Below, one piece after another: positions 8,722 to 18,110 of a DNA stretch of 63,228 nucleotides; positions within the stretch are counted from its first letter, which is position 1, and the number at the start of each line of letters is the position of its first letter. The stretch spans positions 1 through 63,228 of the forward strand of contig NZ_AKJS01000078.1 in NCBI RefSeq assembly GCF_000282215.1, given 5' to 3'. The translations under genes and the position numbers were made by a program. The notes below the pieces were generated by a model. That model saw only the letters and a program-made list of their open reading frames with translations. It did not search any database and was not told where the DNA came from. Source of the stretch: Pseudomonas sp. GM21. GTDB lineage: Bacteria; Pseudomonadota; Gammaproteobacteria; Pseudomonadales; Pseudomonadaceae.

Positions 8722-10032
8722 TCGACGAGGTAACTCGATCACAACCTTCAACCCGCCCCACTCGCTCTCTTCCAACCGCAATACCCCACCCCACGTGTCG
8801 ACGATGTCGCGCACAATCCCCAGCCCCAACCCATGCCCATCCGTCTGTTCATCCAGGCGCGTACCGCGGCTGAACACCTGGGCCCGCTGGTCTCGGGGGA
8901 TCCCCGGGCCATCGTCTTCGACGCTCAACTCAAACCCGCCCGACGTCTCGACCACGCTCAAGCGAACCTCGGCATCCGCCCATTTACAGGCGTTGTCCAG
9001 CAGGTTGCCAAGCAGTTCAAGCAAGTCCTCGCGGTCCCACGGCAACTGCAAACCGGGCCGTGCGCGGTAGCTGAGCGCCAGGTGCTCGCCATGAATCATG
9101 TTCAGCGTCGCCAACAACCCCGGCAGTTCTTCATCACAATCAAACAACGCGCCCGGCAGCGCGTCGCCGGACAATCGGGCGCGGTTGAGTTCGCGATTGA
9201 GCCGTTGCTGGACCTGCTCCAGTTGCGCTTGAAGCACCTTGCGCAACTCGGGGTGAGCGTCGAGTTTTTCGCTGGACGCCAGGCTCAACAACACCGCCAG
9301 CGGGGTTTTCAACGCGTGGCCGAGGTCGCCCAAGGCATTGCGCGAACGCTTGAGGCTGTCTTCGGTGTGCGCGAGCAAATGGTTGATCTGCGCCACCAGC
9401 GGCTCAAGCTCGATCGGCACCTGATCATCCAGTTGCGAGCGCTGGCCTTGCTGTAACTGAGCGATCTGTTCGCGAGCCTTCTCCAGTGGACGCAAGGCAC
9501 GCCGCACAGTGATCCGTTGCAGCAGCAATATCAGCAGCAGCCCGGCCAGTCCCAACCCCAGCCCCACTTGCTGCATGCGTTTGAAGCTTTCACGCACCGG
9601 GGTGTAGTCCTGCGCGACGCTGATGGAAATCGACTGGCCGAGGCGTCGATAGTCTGAACGCAACACCAGCAATTGCTGCCCTTCCGGCCCCAGTTGCAGG
9701 TTGCTGTGCAGGCCTGGATGTTCAAGCTTGGGCAGTTCCTGATCCCATAGCGAACGGGAGCGCCAATGGTGATCGTCGAAGTCGATGCGAAAGTAGTGCC
9801 CGGAAAACGGTCGCTGGTAAGCCGGCGACAGGTGCCGTTCCTCCAGCTGCAACCCTTGCGGCCCGCGCACCATGGCGACCAGCAGGTTTTCGCTGTCGTC
9901 GCGCAAACCGGCTTCGAGGTAGCGCTGCAAGCCCATTTCGAACAACCACAAGCTGGTTTGCGCCAGCACCAGGCCGACGACAACCATGACGCTGATCAGG
10001 CCCAGGCTCAAGCGACGCTGGATCGACTTCAC
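8719..10032 (-). CDS. Sensor histidine kinase (BqsS/CarS-like)
   Basis: 437 aa inner-membrane kinase. TM1 is at about 10-31, the periplasmic sensor at 32-150, and TM2 around [21 protein letters not shown] is followed by HisKA ([12 protein letters not shown] holds the phospho-His), the N box ([13 protein letters not shown]) and the G boxes ([17 protein letters not shown]). It uses a GTG start overlapping the regulator's stop (GTGA). Gene order with the regulator and PepSY genes matches the Fe(II)/Ca2+-linked bqsRS (carRS) locus of P. aeruginosa. The RExxE iron motif reported there appears only as RDDSE at residues 44-48, so the ligand is uncertain. Confidence 0.85.
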   Translation of the reverse strand: MKSIQRRLSLGLISVMVVVGLVLAQTSLWLFEMGLQRYLEAGLRDDSENLLVAMVRGPQGLQLEERHLSPAYQRPFSGHYFRIDFDDHHWRSRSLWDQELPKLEHPGLHSNLQLGPEGQQLLVLRSDYRRLGQSISISVAQDYTPVRESFKRMQQVGLGLGLAGLLLILLLQRITVRRALRPLEKAREQIAQLQQGQRSQLDDQVPIELEPLVAQINHLLAHTEDSLKRSRNALGDLGHALKTPLAVLLSLASSEKLDAHPELRKVLQAQLEQVQQRLNRELNRARLSGDALPGALFDCDEELPGLLATLNMIHGEHLALSYRARPGLQLPWDREDLLELLGNLLDNACKWADAEVRLSVVETSGGFELSVEDDGPGIPRDQRAQVFSRGTRLDEQTDGHGLGLGIVRDIVDTWGGVLRLEESEWGGLKVVIELPRR

Positions 10033-10697
10033 TGACCGGCCCCGCCGAACAGGTAACCCTGACCGCGACGGGTTTCGATCACGCTGCGCCCCAGTTTGCG
10101 TCGCAGGTGGTTGACGTGAACTTCCAGCACGTTGGAATCGCGCTCGGTTTCTCCGTCGTAGAGGTGTTCGGCAAGGTGGCTTTTGGAGAGGATCTGTTCG
10201 GGGTGCAGCATGAAATAGCGCAGCAGGCGAAATTCGGCGGCGGTCAGCTGAATGTCGGCGCCGTCGCGGGTCACGCACTGACGACCTTCGTCCAGGTGCA
10301 GCCCGGCAGCCTTGAGTGTCGGTTGATTTGCCTGGCCGTGGGAGCGACGCAGCAGCGCCTGAACCCGCAGGTGCAACTCCTCCGGATGGAAAGGCTTGGT
10401 CAGGTAATCGTCGGCCCCGGCCTTGAGGCCTTCAATGCGCTCGGCCCAGGAACCGCGCGCGGTGAGGATCAGCACGGGCGTCATCAGGCCATCGGCGCGC
10501 CATTGCGCCAACACTTCAAGCCCCGGCAAACCGGGCAGGCCGAGGTCGAGGATGATCAGGTCATAGGGTTCGCTGCTGCCCTGGTACACCGCGTCGCGAC
10601 CGTCGGCCAGCCAGTCCACGGCGTAACCCTGCCGGTTGAGGCCGGCCATCAGTTCGTCGGCCAGCGGCACGTGGTCTTCCACCAGCAACAATCGCAT
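10029..10697 (-). CDS. OmpR-family response regulator (BqsR/CarR-like)
   Basis: 222 aa. The receiver domain (1-115) has acidic residues ED at 7-8, the phospho-acceptor Asp in [10 protein letters not shown] near residue 51, and Lys in YLTKPFH. The winged-helix DNA-binding domain ends with [15 protein letters not shown]. It is transcribed ahead of the kinase with a 4-base overlap and behind a PepSY gene, forming a four-gene unit. The family phosphorelay with the adjacent kinase is certain in principle. The regulon (PepSY genes, cation homeostasis) is inferred from the P. aeruginosa counterpart. Confidence 0.9.
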   Translation of the reverse strand: MRLLLVEDHVPLADELMAGLNRQGYAVDWLADGRDAVYQGSSEPYDLIILDLGLPGLPGLEVLAQWRADGLMTPVLILTARGSWAERIEGLKAGADDYLTKPFHPEELHLRVQALLRRSHGQANQPTLKAAGLHLDEGRQCVTRDGADIQLTAAEFRLLRYFMLHPEQILSKSHLAEHLYDGETERDSNVLEVHVNHLRRKLGRSVIETRRGQGYLFGGAGQ

Positions 10698-10700
10698 CGG

Positions 10701-11006
10701 TCAATCTTCCTTGTCTTTCAGTAAACGGCCCGTGGTGGCCTCGATGTCCAGCTCACGGACCACGCCTTCGGGGGTCAGCAGTTCGACTTCATAAATGTAG
10801 ACGTCGTGCTTTTCTTCAAGCTCGGCTTCCAGCAGTTTGGCGCCGGGGTAGCGATCCAGCGCCTGTTGGAGCAGTTGCTCCAGCGGCAGGATTACTCCCT
10901 GTTGGCGCAGGCGCAGGGCTTCGTCCTGGTCCAGGTCGCGGGCCAGGACCGCCGAGCAAAACCCCAGAAGCACCCACGCCATGCGGAAAAATGAACGCAC
11001 CTTCAT
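10701..11006 (-). CDS. PepSY-domain exported protein
   Basis: 101 aa. A signal peptide (MKVRSFFRMAWVLLGFCSAVLA) leads to a PepSY repeat with YPGAKLLEAELEEKHDVYIYEVELLTPEG and the closing DIEATTGRLLKDKED. PepSY proteins are periplasmic and often accompany cation-sensing two-component systems. The ATG overlaps the stop of the tiny upstream ORF (TAATG), which implies translational coupling. The regulator gene starts three bases after its stop. Confidence 0.85.
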   Translation of the reverse strand: MKVRSFFRMAWVLLGFCSAVLARDLDQDEALRLRQQGVILPLEQLLQQALDRYPGAKLLEAELEEKHDVYIYEVELLTPEGVVRELDIEATTGRLLKDKED

Positions 11007-11062
11007 TACGTATCCTGATGATCCTTGAGAACCTGGCCGCTGACAGCGTCTAATTTGTTCAT
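11006..11062 (-). pseudogene. 18-codon remnant of a second PepSY gene, kept as a coupled leader ORF
   Basis: ATG AAC AAA followed by codons for LDAVSGQVLKDHQDT, then TAATG into the next gene. A strong GGAGACACCC ribosome site precedes it. The peptide closely resembles the last strand of a PepSY domain (compare DIEATTGRLLKDKED in the neighbour). This suggests an internal deletion that fused a PepSY start region to its own C-terminus. It is too short to fold and may serve only to couple translation. In P. aeruginosa two PepSY genes precede bqsR (from memory). Confidence 0.6.
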
Positions 11063-11158
11063 GGGTGTCTCCGTCTTTCGTGTTGCTTACGGGTAGCACC
11101 TTAGCGATCTGATCTTAATTGAAACTGAATTGCCATCATTGGAACACCACAAAAACCC

Positions 11159-11250
11159 TGTGGGAGCCAGCCTGCTCGCGATAGCGGTGTGTCAGTCACC
11201 ATAAATGTTGAATGTCAGACAGCTATCGCGAGCAGGCTCGCTCCCACAGT
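11159..11250. repeat. REPIN (two inverted REP units)
   Basis: A left unit (tgtgggagccagcctgctcg) and an inverted right unit (cgagcaggctcgctcccaca) flank about 45 bases. This is a typical REP doublet between the divergent PepSY and phospholipase genes. It has no coding capacity of its own. Confidence 0.85.
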
Positions 11251-11310
11251 GGATTGGTGGTGTTGCCTGAACTGCTTATAATTCCCCGCTTGCCCAACAT
11301 CGAGACCGGT

Positions 11311-12390
11311 ATGACCGCTATCCACATCAAGTTCCCTTCCCTGACCCTCAAGGCCGGCCCGCGTGCTTTTGCGCGCATCCGTAAAGATGGCCTGAGCGCC
11401 GCCGACGTCGGCACGCTGCCGGGTGCCGCCGGCGGTCCGAAGGCCCTGGGGATTCAAGGTCTGGACCTGGCATTGTTTGGCGAATGGCTGTCGGCCGCAC
11501 CGCGCGAGCGTTCACTGATTGGCGCCTCGGTCGGTTCCTGGCGCTTCGCCAGTGCCTGTCTGCCGGACGCCGCCGAAGGCATCCGGCGCCTCGGTCATTT
11601 GTACACCGAGCAGAACTTCGCCAAGGGCGTGACCATGGCGCAGATCAGCCAGAGTTCGCAGCGCATGCTCGATGAACTGCTGGACGGTCGCGATGCCTCG
11701 ATCTTGAGCAACGCGCATTACCGACTGAACATCATGGTGGTCAAAAGTCACGGCCCGTTGGCCCACGACCATCGCGGCCGCCTCGGGCTGGCGCTGGGAT
11801 CCGTGATCGCCGACAACCTGCGCGGGCGCGCACGGTTGTCGCGACATTTCGAGCGGCTGATCATCCACGACCCGCGTCTGGCACCGCCGGTCAATGCACT
11901 GAACGACTTCCCCTCGCGCTTCGTCGCGCTCAACACCGGTAACCTGCGCCAGGCGCTGCTGGCATCGGGCTCGATCCCGATGGTGATGGAAGGCGTGCGC
12001 GACCTGCCCGGCGCCGGTGCGGGAACGTTCCGCGATGGCGGTTTACTCGACTATCACCTCGACCTGCCCTACAGCGGCGACGACATCGTGCTGTATCCGC
12101 ATTTCACCGACCGGGTGATTCCCGGCTGGTTCGACAAGACCCTGCCGTGGCGCCGAGCCTGCCCTGCGCGTTTGCAGGATGTTCTGCTGCTGGCGCCGTC
12201 GAAGGAGTATCTGGCGCGCTTGCCCTACGGCAAACTGCCGGACCGTAACGATTTCAAGCGCTTCATGGGGGACGCGCCGGCCCGGCAGAAATACTGGCGC
12301 GCCACCATGGATGAAAGCCGTCGCCTCGGTGACGAGTTCCTCGAACTGGCCGCCAATGGTCGCCTCGGCGAGCGCTTGCTGACCCTTTAG
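11311..12390 (+). CDS. Patatin-like phospholipase family protein
   Basis: 359 aa. It carries the serine-hydrolase nucleophile elbow GASVG near residue 73, preceded by an oxyanion-type [10 protein letters not shown]. The catalytic dyad aspartate is in [10 protein letters not shown] near residue 245. Such proteins hydrolyse acyl esters of lipids in the cytoplasm or at the membrane. No signal peptide is seen. The ATG before [10 protein letters not shown] is preferred, since an upstream ATG would read through the REPIN. It stands alone, 85 bases before queD. The substrate is unknown. Confidence 0.8.
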   Translation: MTAIHIKFPSLTLKAGPRAFARIRKDGLSAADVGTLPGAAGGPKALGIQGLDLALFGEWLSAAPRERSLIGASVGSWRFASACLPDAAEGIRRLGHLYTEQNFAKGVTMAQISQSSQRMLDELLDGRDASILSNAHYRLNIMVVKSHGPLAHDHRGRLGLALGSVIADNLRGRARLSRHFERLIIHDPRLAPPVNALNDFPSRFVALNTGNLRQALLASGSIPMVMEGVRDLPGAGAGTFRDGGLLDYHLDLPYSGDDIVLYPHFTDRVIPGWFDKTLPWRRACPARLQDVLLLAPSKEYLARLPYGKLPDRNDFKRFMGDAPARQKYWRATMDESRRLGDEFLELAANGRLGERLLTL

Positions 12391-12475
12391 TCAGTGTTTC
12401 GCCCGCAGCTCTGGTAAACTCGCCACCTGCCCGCATCGCCGTGGCGATCGCCACCTGACAGAGCTGAAATCACCT

Positions 12476-12832
12476 GTGGAAATTTTCAAAGAGTTTACGT
12501 TCGAATCCGCCCACCGCCTGCCCCACGTACCGGAAGGCCACAAGTGCGGCCGCCTGCACGGGCACTCGTTCAAAGTGGCGATCCACTTGAGTGGTGAGCT
12601 CGACCCGCACACCGGCTGGATCCGCGACTTCTCGGAAATCAAGGCAATCTTCAAGCCGCTCTACGAGCGTCTGGACCACAACTACCTGAACGACATTCCC
12701 GGTCTGGAAAACCCGACCAGTGAAGTGCTGGCCAAATTCATCTGGAATGAATTGAAGCCCCTGCTGCCGGAACTCAGCGCGATCCGTATCCACGAGACGT
12801 GCACCAGCGGCTGCATCTATCACGGCGAGTAA
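12476..12832 (+). CDS. queD: 6-carboxytetrahydropterin synthase QueD
   Basis: 118 aa, the usual size for QueD, which makes 6-carboxytetrahydropterin from dihydroneopterin triphosphate in queuosine (tRNA) synthesis. The zinc histidines lie in FESAHRLP and RLHGHSFK. The catalytic cysteine is in KCGRLHGH, and the substrate-binding glutamate is in IHETCTSGC. The GTG start follows a weak GAG. A rho-independent terminator lies 80 bases after the stop. No preQ1-type riboswitch is recognised upstream. Confidence 0.9.
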   Translation: MEIFKEFTFESAHRLPHVPEGHKCGRLHGHSFKVAIHLSGELDPHTGWIRDFSEIKAIFKPLYERLDHNYLNDIPGLENPTSEVLAKFIWNELKPLLPELSAIRIHETCTSGCIYHGE

Positions 12833-12856
12833 CCCGCCCGAATAGACAATGTCATC

Positions 12857-12885
12857 CCTGTGGGAGCGAGCCGGCTCCCACATTG
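12857..12885. repeat. Short REP palindrome
   Basis: tgggagcgag-ccggctccca is a shortened REP hairpin lying between the queD stop and its terminator. The central bases of the usual unit are missing. Confidence 0.7.
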
Positions 12886-12912
12886 GGAATGTGTTTCGTC
12901 AGTGAGCACTCG

Positions 12913-12936
12913 AACAGCCTTCAGGGGCTGTTTTTT
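12913..12936 (+). terminator. Rho-independent terminator after queD
   Basis: A seven-base stem (aacagcc / ggctgtt) around a short loop is followed directly by a run of six T. Confidence 0.85.
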
Positions 12937-13062
12937 ATGCCTATGCTTTTTGTTTCCCGCCCCGCGCGCCCCTCAGGCTCGACTATAAATAACTACACCC
13001 CTCACCCTTGGCACGACCACTGCTCTCCCTAACGCGTCCTCCCCATTCGTAAGGAACGCCAC

Positions 13063-14334
13063 ATGACGCAGAACAACCCGGGCAACGACTACCCCCTCAG
13101 CGAAGTCCCGATGAATGCCCGCAAGGGGCTCGGCTCCACCGCGATGGTGCTGCTGGGTTTCACTTTCTTCACCGCCACCATGTTTGCCGGCGGCAAACTC
13201 GGTGTGGCGTTCGACTTTGCCGAGATGATGGCGGTGATCATCGTCGGCAATCTGCTGCTGGGGATCTACGCCGCCGCATTGGGTTTTATTGCGTTCAAGA
13301 GCGGACTCAACTCGGTGCTGATGGGCCGTTTCTGTTTTGGTGAAGTCGGCAGCAAGCTCAGCGACCTGATCCTCGGTTTTACCCAAATCGGCTGGTACGC
13401 CTGGGGCACGGCTACTGCCGCCGTGGTGTTGGGCAAGTATTTCGAGTTGAGCGAGGGCACGGTCCTCGGGCTGATGGTGCTGTTCGGGATGATATTTTGT
13501 GCGACCGCCTATGTCGGTTATCGCGGGCTGGAGATTCTCTCCTACATCGCTGTTCCGGCCATGATGGTGCTGCTGACGCTGTCGATGTGGGTGGCGACGG
13601 TCAAGGTCGGCGGGCTCGATGGTTTGCTCGCCGTCGTGCCGACGGGAACGATGGATTGGTCGACCGCCGTGACCCTGGTGTTCGGTACGTTTGTCAGCGG
13701 TGCGACCCAGGCCACCAACTGGACGCGCTTCTCACGCTCGGCAAAAGTTGCCGTGTTGGCGAGCCTGATCGGGTTCTTCTTCGGCAACGGCCTTATGGTG
13801 GTGATCGGCGCCTACGGGGCCATCGTCTATCAGCAACCGGACGTGGTCGAAGTGCTGCTGTTGCAAGGTTTCGCCATGGCCGCGATGGCGATGTTGCTGA
13901 TCAACATCTGGAGCACCCAGGACAACACCATCTATAACTTCGCCGTCGCCGGCTGCAACCTGCTGCGCACCGGCCGACGCAAAACCGTGACCCTGGGCGG
14001 CGCACTCATCGGCACACTGCTGGCACTGCTGGGCATGTACGACATGCTGGTGCCGTACCTGATTCTGCTGGGCACGGTGATTCCGCCGATTGGTGGTGTG
14101 ATCATGGCCGACTTTTTCTATCGCTATCGCGGTCACTACCCCAAGTTGGCCGACGCACGGTTGCCCGCCTTTAACTGGTCGGGTTTGACGGCCTATGCCG
14201 TCGGCACCGTGGCCGCTTTCAGTTCGCCGTGGGTCGCGCCGCTGGTAGGGATTGCCGCTGCCGCGCTAACGTATATGTTATTGACCGCCGTGCTCGGTGC
14301 CCGAACCGTCGCTGCACCCCAGCAAGATTTATAA
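13063..14334 (+). CDS. codB: Cytosine permease CodB
   Basis: 423 aa inner-membrane nucleobase:cation symporter with about 12 helices. N-terminal YPLSEVPMNARKGLGSTAM and FTFFTATMFAGGKLGVAF are typical of CodB, as are GFTQIGWYAWG and ATNWTRFSRSA. It imports cytosine for the deaminase encoded 13 bases downstream. AAGGA precedes the ATG. The pair forms a simple operon; no regulator is adjacent. Confidence 0.93.
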   Translation: MTQNNPGNDYPLSEVPMNARKGLGSTAMVLLGFTFFTATMFAGGKLGVAFDFAEMMAVIIVGNLLLGIYAAALGFIAFKSGLNSVLMGRFCFGEVGSKLSDLILGFTQIGWYAWGTATAAVVLGKYFELSEGTVLGLMVLFGMIFCATAYVGYRGLEILSYIAVPAMMVLLTLSMWVATVKVGGLDGLLAVVPTGTMDWSTAVTLVFGTFVSGATQATNWTRFSRSAKVAVLASLIGFFFGNGLMVVIGAYGAIVYQQPDVVEVLLLQGFAMAAMAMLLINIWSTQDNTIYNFAVAGCNLLRTGRRKTVTLGGALIGTLLALLGMYDMLVPYLILLGTVIPPIGGVIMADFFYRYRGHYPKLADARLPAFNWSGLTAYAVGTVAAFSSPWVAPLVGIAAAALTYMLLTAVLGARTVAAPQQDL

Positions 14335-14347
14335 AAGGATTCGCCTG

Positions 14348-15592
14348 ATGCACATCATCAACGCCCGCCTGCGCAACCAAGAAGGCCTGCATGAGTTGCA
14401 CCTGGAAAACGGCCTGATCCGTACCATCGCCCGACAGACCGAAGCCCCGACCCTGGGCCCTGAAGATCTGGATGCCGGCGGCAACCTGGTGGTGCCACCC
14501 TTTGTCGAGCCGCACATTCATCTCGACGCCACCCTGACCGCCGGTGAGCCGCGCTGGAACATGAGTGGCACGCTGTTCGAAGGCATCGAGTGCTGGGGCG
14601 AGCGCAAGGTGACGATTACCGAGGAAGACACCAAGACCCGCGCCAAGAAGACCATCCAGACCCTCGCCGCCCACGGCATCCAGCATGTGCGCACCCACGT
14701 CGACGTCACCGACCCGCAGCTCACCGCGCTCAAGGCGATGCTGGAGGTGCGCGAGGAAAGCCGTCACCTGATCGACCTGCAAATCGTCGCGTTCCCCCAG
14801 GAAGGCATCGAGTCGTACCGCAATGGCCGCGAGCTGATGGAAGAAGCGATCCGCATGGGCGCCGATGTGGTCGGTGGCATTCCGCACTTCGAGTACACCC
14901 GCGATCAGGGGGTGAGTTCAGTGAAGTTCCTGATGGACCTGGCCGAGCGCACCGGTTGCCTGGTGGACGTGCACTGCGACGAAACCGACGACCCGCATTC
15001 ACGCTTCCTTGAAGTGCTGGCCGAAGAGGCCCGCAGCCGCGACATGGGTTCGCGGGTCACCGCCAGCCACACCACCGCGATGGGTTCTTACGACAACGCT
15101 TACTGCGCCAAACTCTTTCGCTTGCTCGGGCATTCGGGGATCAGTTTTGTCTCCTGCCCCACTGAAAGCATTCACCTGCAAGGGCGCTTCGACAACTTCC
15201 CGAAACGCCGTGGCGTGACTCGGGTCAACGAGTTGCTCGAAGCGGGGATGAACGTGTGTTTCGGCCAGGACTCGATCGTTGACCCGTGGTATCCGCTGGG
15301 CAACGGCAACATCCTGCGTGTGCTTGAAGCGGGTTTGCACATCTGCCACATGCTCGGTTACCGCAACCTGCAAAGCGCGCTGGACCTGGTGACGGACAAC
15401 AGCGCCAAGGCGATGAACCTCGGCGAGCGTTATGGCCTGGAAGCGGGACGGCCAGCGAACTTGCTAGTGCTGTCGGCGGACAGTGACTATGAGGTGATTC
15501 GCAGCCAGGGCTTGCCGCTGTATTCGGTTCGCGAGGGCAAGTTACTGATGAAGCGGACGATGCCAGTGGTGGAATGGCCAAATCAGTTCTGA
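14348..15592 (+). CDS. codA: Cytosine deaminase CodA
   Basis: 414 aa amidohydrolase that converts cytosine to uracil and ammonia in the cytoplasm. Metal ligands are visible as EPHIHLDAT, VDVHCDETDD, ASHTTAMGSYDN and the aspartate in GQDSIVDPWYPLGNG. The length fits E. coli CodA (about 427 aa). The ATG lies 13 bases after codB with AAGGA upstream. An in-frame earlier ATG within codB is rejected. A REPIN follows the stop. Confidence 0.93.
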   Translation: MHIINARLRNQEGLHELHLENGLIRTIARQTEAPTLGPEDLDAGGNLVVPPFVEPHIHLDATLTAGEPRWNMSGTLFEGIECWGERKVTITEEDTKTRAKKTIQTLAAHGIQHVRTHVDVTDPQLTALKAMLEVREESRHLIDLQIVAFPQEGIESYRNGRELMEEAIRMGADVVGGIPHFEYTRDQGVSSVKFLMDLAERTGCLVDVHCDETDDPHSRFLEVLAEEARSRDMGSRVTASHTTAMGSYDNAYCAKLFRLLGHSGISFVSCPTESIHLQGRFDNFPKRRGVTRVNELLEAGMNVCFGQDSIVDPWYPLGNGNILRVLEAGLHICHMLGYRNLQSALDLVTDNSAKAMNLGERYGLEAGRPANLLVLSADSDYEVIRSQGLPLYSVREGKLLMKRTMPVVEWPNQF

Positions 15593-15611
15593 ATTTTCGC
15601 TGACTTTCAGG

Positions 15612-15694
15612 GCCCCATCGCCAGCAGGCTGGCTCCCACATTGGATCGGTGTCGTTCACACATCCCCTGTGGGAGCCAGCCTGCTGGCGATAGC
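15612..15694. repeat. REPIN between codA and the DapF-like gene
   Basis: Two inverted REP units of the variant gggagccagcctgctggcga, separated by about 30 bases, lie between two convergent genes. The same variant recurs at 18.0 kb and at the left edge of the window. Confidence 0.85.
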
Positions 15695-15704
15695 TTTCCT
15701 GAAT

Positions 15705-16697
15705 TCAACCCATCAACCGAGCCGTGCCAAACAACTTGACCCGACTCAATTCCCCGTCCACTTCCTCCAGCAAAATCGGCGCCGTTCCGCCCGGCATCAC
15801 CACTTTCACCTCACCCGCCGTGACCCAACCCACCCGCCACGCCGCACACGCCACCGCACTGGCGCTGGTGCCCGACGACGCGGTCGGCCCTTCCCCGCGT
15901 TCAAACACCCGCGCGATGACTTGCTGTGCAGATTCAAGCATCGCCCACTGCACATTCACCCCCGCCGGACACGGTTCGCCGGCGCCGGTCGGCATGGCAT
16001 ACGCAATGCGCATCAATCCTTCAGCCAACGGTGGTTCACGCATTTGCTCATTGCTCGGTAATGCAGCGACGCTCGCCACCAAGGTCACGCAATGCGGATT
16101 GCCGATCCGCACAAACTGGCTGCGGTCCCAGGCAGGCTCAAGCGCGGACAATGGTTGCACATGGCTGACGTCTCGCCCATTCAACTGCACGCTTTCAACC
16201 CCGTGCGCACCCACGGCTTGCGGTCCTAACGAAGGCTTGCCCAAATCCAGCCAGAATCCTTGCACGCCATCGACCTCCGCCGGTTTGACTGTCGTCTCCC
16301 CCGGCGAAACCGCATCCGTCTTGTCGTGATGAACCCGCAACAGGCACCCGGTTTCCTTCGGCATCAATCCTTGCTCGCTGAGCGACTGAGAAAAGATCGT
16401 CAGGCCATTGCCACTGCGTTCGGCGAATGTGCCGTCGGTGTTGACGATCAGCAGGTCATACGGCGGCGCCGATTGAAACGGCCCGACCAGCAAACCGTCG
16501 CTACGATGGTCCTTGCTGCCCGGTGGCTGAGTGCCGGGGACCCAACCACAAAACGCCTCGATGGCGGCTAGCGTCCAGTTTTCTCGGGTTTGTGCGGCAA
16601 GTTCGGCCTGTTCAGGCAAATTGATGCCGCTATCGCGCACGGCATCAGGCGCCACGACGATATAAATATTGCCCCGTGCATCGTAGATCTGCGTCAT
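15705..16697 (-). CDS. DapF-fold (diaminopimelate epimerase-like) protein without catalytic cysteines
   Basis: 330 aa, longer than DapF (about 275). N-terminal YDARGNIYIVV and NTDGTFAERSGNG align with the DapF motifs. The catalytic-cysteine position after GNGxR is Thr100. The second motif, normally ERGxGETxACGTG, reads ERGEGPTASSGTS, so the second cysteine is Ser275 and the preceding Glu is Pro. Two-base racemisation of diaminopimelate is therefore unlikely. A strong AGGAGG fixes the start. It is divergent from an MFS exporter gene, and the two probably form a functional pair. An isomerase of another substrate (the PhzF/DapF fold is versatile) is one option. Confidence 0.75.
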   Translation of the reverse strand: MTQIYDARGNIYIVVAPDAVRDSGINLPEQAELAAQTRENWTLAAIEAFCGWVPGTQPPGSKDHRSDGLLVGPFQSAPPYDLLIVNTDGTFAERSGNGLTIFSQSLSEQGLMPKETGCLLRVHHDKTDAVSPGETTVKPAEVDGVQGFWLDLGKPSLGPQAVGAHGVESVQLNGRDVSHVQPLSALEPAWDRSQFVRIGNPHCVTLVASVAALPSNEQMREPPLAEGLMRIAYAMPTGAGEPCPAGVNVQWAMLESAQQVIARVFERGEGPTASSGTSASAVACAAWRVGWVTAGEVKVVMPGGTAPILLEEVDGELSRVKLFGTARLMG

Positions 16698-16861
16698 GTC
16701 GCCTCCTGTCTGAACAATCAATCTATCGACGATATCGCGAAACCGCGACGGGCTGTGCAAGGATGTGGACCTGTCTGACCGCGAACGGCTGCGGACACTG
16801 ATGAACCCGCGGGATCAGTCAGTGTCCCTTGGGTACGCGACGTTTTTTGCCAAGGATTGAT

Positions 16862-18013
16862 ATGACCCATTTCCACACCCAAACCCCATTGATCCCCGGC
16901 CGCCTGGAGCAGATGTCCACCCGCGTCGCGTTTTTCATTGCCGGTCTGGGCATCGCCGCCTGGGCGCCGCTGGTGCCTTACGCCAAGGCGCGGGCCGGGC
17001 TGGGTGAAGGGACGCTTGGTTTGCTGTTGTTATGCCTGGGGGTGGGGTCGATTCTGGCGATGCCGTTGGCCGGGTTGCTGGCCGCGCGCTTCGGTTGCCG
17101 GCGCGTGACGGCGGGCGGGACGTTGCTGATCTGTGCGGCCTTGCCGTTGCTGGCGACGGTGTCGACCGTGCCGGCGCTGATCGCCACGCTGTTCATGTTT
17201 GGCGCCGGGCTGGGCACGGTGGACTCGACGGTCAACCTGCAAGCGGTAATCGTCGAACGGGCCAGCGGCAAGCACATGATGTCGGGGTTTCACGGGATGT
17301 TCAGCCTGGGCGGGATCGTCGGTGCGGCGGGTGTCAGCGGTTTGCTTGGGCTTGGAATGTCTCCGCTGGGCGCCATGTGGGGAGTGGTTGCGGTGCTGGT
17401 GCTGGCACTGCTGAAAGCGGCGCCGCACCTGTTGCCCTATGGCAGCGAAAGCGCCGGGCCAGCGTTTGCCTTGCCCCATGGCATCGTGCTGTTTATTGGA
17501 GGGATGTGCTTCATCGTGTTCCTGGCCGAAGGTGCCGCGCTGGACTGGAGCGCGGTGTTCCTGGCGCAGGAGCGCGGCATCGATACGGCGTATGCGGGGC
17601 TGGGGTATGCGGCCTTTGCGCTGACCATGACAGCCGGCCGCTTGACCGGTGACCGGATTGTCCGGCGTCTGGGTTCGACGCGGGTGATTGTGTTCGGCGG
17701 GCTGATAGCCTCCGCAGGCCTGGCATTAGCGACGTTCGCACCAGCCTGGGAGGCGGCGCTGGTGGGTTATGCGTTACTGGGCGCGGGCTGTTCGAACATC
17801 GTGCCGGTTCTGTATACCGCCGTCGGCAAACAGACGGTCATGCCCGAGCACATTGCCGTGCCGGCCATCACCACGCTGGGTTATGCGGGCATCCTCGCGG
17901 GACCTGCGTTGATCGGGTTTATCGCCCACGGCAGCAGTTTGAGTTTTGCCTTTGGCTTGATGGCGTTGCTGCTGGTGGCGGTGGCCATTGGCGGGAAGGT
18001 GTTGAGAGTCTGA
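16862..18013 (+). CDS. MFS transporter
   Basis: 383 aa with 12 hydrophobic helices. The loop-2 signature is present as LAARFGCRRVTAGG, and FGAGLGTVDSTVNLQAV and GFHGMFSLGGIVGAAG are typical of YbjJ-like MFS proteins. The predicted role is export or import of a small polar compound across the inner membrane. The ATG before THFHTQTPL is chosen; an ATG 11 codons earlier is possible. Its divergent partner is the cysteine-less DapF-like gene, with 164 bases between the two starts. Confidence 0.85.
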   Translation: MTHFHTQTPLIPGRLEQMSTRVAFFIAGLGIAAWAPLVPYAKARAGLGEGTLGLLLLCLGVGSILAMPLAGLLAARFGCRRVTAGGTLLICAALPLLATVSTVPALIATLFMFGAGLGTVDSTVNLQAVIVERASGKHMMSGFHGMFSLGGIVGAAGVSGLLGLGMSPLGAMWGVVAVLVLALLKAAPHLLPYGSESAGPAFALPHGIVLFIGGMCFIVFLAEGAALDWSAVFLAQERGIDTAYAGLGYAAFALTMTAGRLTGDRIVRRLGSTRVIVFGGLIASAGLALATFAPAWEAALVGYALLGAGCSNIVPVLYTAVGKQTVMPEHIAVPAITTLGYAGILAGPALIGFIAHGSSLSFAFGLMALLLVAVAIGGKVLRV

Positions 18014-18016
18014 TAT

Positions 18017-18098
18017 AGCTATCGCCAGCAGGCTGGCTCCCACATTGGTTTTGTGTCGTTCACAAATCCTGTGGGAGCCAGCCTGCTGGCGATGGGGT
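18017..18098. repeat. REPIN between the MFS gene and fecA
   Basis: Inverted REP units tatcgccagcaggctggctc and gggagccagcctgctggcga lie between convergent genes. The variant is the same as at 15.6 kb. Confidence 0.85.
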
Positions 18099-18110
18099 CA
18101 CCTCGGTCTA

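Noticed and set aside
11159..11250. Short spaced palindromes as a CRISPR array
   Set aside because: The repeats are inverted pairs, not evenly spaced direct repeats, there are no cas genes, and the units match dispersed REP elements.
12391..12475. A preQ1 riboswitch upstream of queD
   Set aside because: The gap lacks the preQ1 pseudoknot pattern (C-rich loop and A-rich tail). It shows only a GC-rich stretch and a weak ribosome site.
15705..16697. Annotation as dapF
   Set aside because: Both catalytic cysteines and the conserved Glu are replaced, so lysine-pathway function is not supported.
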